Origin: Ekhidna sp.
Lineage (GTDB): Bacteria > Bacteroidota > Bacteroidia > Cytophagales > Cyclobacteriaceae
DNA length: 43,569 bases
Reading direction: 5' to 3'
Assembly: GCA_014323825.1 (NCBI GenBank)
Contig: JACONI010000109.1
Coordinates: 1-43,569 of the forward strand
In this document: positions 42,776-43,569 of the stretch, piece after piece
Numbering within the stretch: position 1 is the stretch's first letter
Layout of the letters: the number at the start of each line of letters is the position of its first letter
Position numbers and translations under genes: made by a program
The notes under the pieces: model-generated
Database searches by the model: none
Told to the model about the DNA's origin: nothing
Seen by the model: only the letters and a program-made list of their open reading frames with translations

Positions 42776-43569
42776 TCACTTCTTCACAAACTTCAGTAAA
42801 CGTCCGTCCGGCAGTTGGACGAGGTACAGGCCGCTGTGAAGGGAGGCTGCATCTATCCTTGTGTTTGTGGTGCTTTCCAACATGAGCTTCCCGCCCACAC
42901 TCAGGATGCGTACCGGACTTTTCACGGGAGACTGCACTTCCATGTAACGACCCGAAGGGTTGGGAAAAACTACTGCTTCTACTGCATCGCCCGCCGCACT
43001 CAGCACACATGGAGTAATTGTCACTGCCTGTGTTTGTGTGGCGGTGTTGCCTGCCTTATCGGTGAAGGTCCACGTGATGGTGGTGTTGGTGTTGGAGGTA
43101 ATAGGGAAAGTAGTGACATCAGATGTAGCTGTTATCTTTCCATCACAATTGTCTGTAGCAGTGGGTACGGTTACGTCCGCTTCCGCAAGCGAACACCGTG
43201 TGGTAATGGCATCCAAGGAGCCTGTAACTGTCGGTGCTTCGGTGTCGGCGATGTTCACCTGCTGCATTTGCGTGACGGTGTTCCCCGCTGCATCTTCATA
43301 CGTCCATGTGATGGTTCCGCTTTCGGTAATGGGGAAGTTGGTGACATTGTGTGTGGCGGTGATCTCCCCATCGCAATTGTCATTGGCTTTGGGGAAGGTT
43401 ACGGCATCTTCCGCCAGTGAACACTCTGCGGTAATGGCATCCAAGGTGCCTGCAACTGTCGGGGGTGTATTGTCTACTATTACGTCCTGCATTTGTGTGG
43501 CAGTATTGCCCTCACTGTCGGTGTAAGTCCATGTGATGGAGGTGTTGGAGGTAATGGGGAAGTTGGCCA
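42776..43569 (-). CDS. HYR-repeat surface protein with T9SS type A sorting domain, C-terminal part
   Basis: The minus-strand frame is open to the window edge; at least ~264 codons are visible. It has three partial or full HYR repeats (ECSLAEDAVTFPKANDNCDG, TRCSLAEADVTVPTATDNCD, TWTFTDKAGNTATQTQAVTI) and the sorting domain VFPNPSGRYMEVQSPVKSP, RILSVGGKLML, ending LLKFVKK. The last ~75 codons are roughly three-quarters identical in DNA to the protein at 2-520. The two genes face each other across the window. Exported and surface-held by T9SS, by family. Confidence 0.9.
   Translation of the reverse strand, partial: ANFPITSNTSITWTYTDSEGNTATQMQDVIVDNTPPTVAGTLDAITAECSLAEDAVTFPKANDNCDGEITATHNVTNFPITESGTITWTYEDAAGNTVTQMQQVNIADTEAPTVTGSLDAITTRCSLAEADVTVPTATDNCDGKITATSDVTTFPITSNTNTTITWTFTDKAGNTATQTQAVTITPCVLSAAGDAVEAVVFPNPSGRYMEVQSPVKSPVRILSVGGKLMLESTTNTRIDAASLHSGLYLVQLPDGRLLKFVKK

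Overview
The window is a 43.6 kb stretch of a Bacteroidota chromosome, AT-rich in feel. I did not compute GC and cannot name a genus. Several signs support the phylum: promoters of the TAnnTTTG type (often with an upstream TTG), two surface proteins with HYR repeats and type IX secretion (T9SS) C-terminal sorting domains, a GLPGLI-family protein next to a TonB-receptor-like barrel, and phylum-typical gene order (rpsF-rpsR-rplI; pheT-coiled coil-zapA-rny). Both window edges lie inside paralogous HYR/T9SS genes that point inward. They form a diverged inverted repeat, which suggests that contig ends were set by repeats.

Core blocks: apaG, a methyltransferase, a membrane coiled-coil protein and rpsF-rpsR-rplI (769-4039, +); a DUF255 thioredoxin-like protein and priA (13277-17812, +); purH, a small secreted protein, a TPR protein, ogt and lysA (20993-25654, mixed); pheT, a coiled-coil gene, zapA and rny (29032-33652, -); a TonB-receptor-like barrel, a GLPGLI protein and a small Cys-containing exported protein (33721-37527, -); hemL, a TPR/periplasmic-binding protein and guaA (37977-42640, -).

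Accessory blocks sit between the core blocks and are rich in phage-defence genes, many of them decayed. Island 1 (4331-13272) holds an AbiD/F-type HEPN protein, a degenerate type I R-M locus (hsdM with a broken N-terminus, hsdS split by a 7-bp insertion, three further isolated hsdS 3' ends, no hsdR), a nine-copy 21-bp repeat, a broken pentapeptide-repeat gene, a nonsense-mutated rhuM, and an apparently intact PvuII-type system. In that system the controller (C) and restriction endonuclease are one polypeptide, diverging from an N4-cytosine methylase over a 20-bp perfect palindrome. Island 2 (17853-20735) has a dead IS1-family element next to an ATPase + DUF4435/TOPRIM pair that looks like the PARIS defence system (AriA-AriB). 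Island 3 (25857-28529) has a cadherin-repeat lipoprotein with a C12 tract in its signal-peptide region (candidate phase variation) and a second HEPN/Abi-like protein.

The most striking regulatory signal is upstream of lysA. A 22-residue Lys-rich leader peptide, two mutually exclusive RNA pairings and a Rho-independent terminator are laid out as in a classical ribosome-mediated attenuator, here apparently sensing lysine. No rRNA, tRNA or CRISPR array was recognised.
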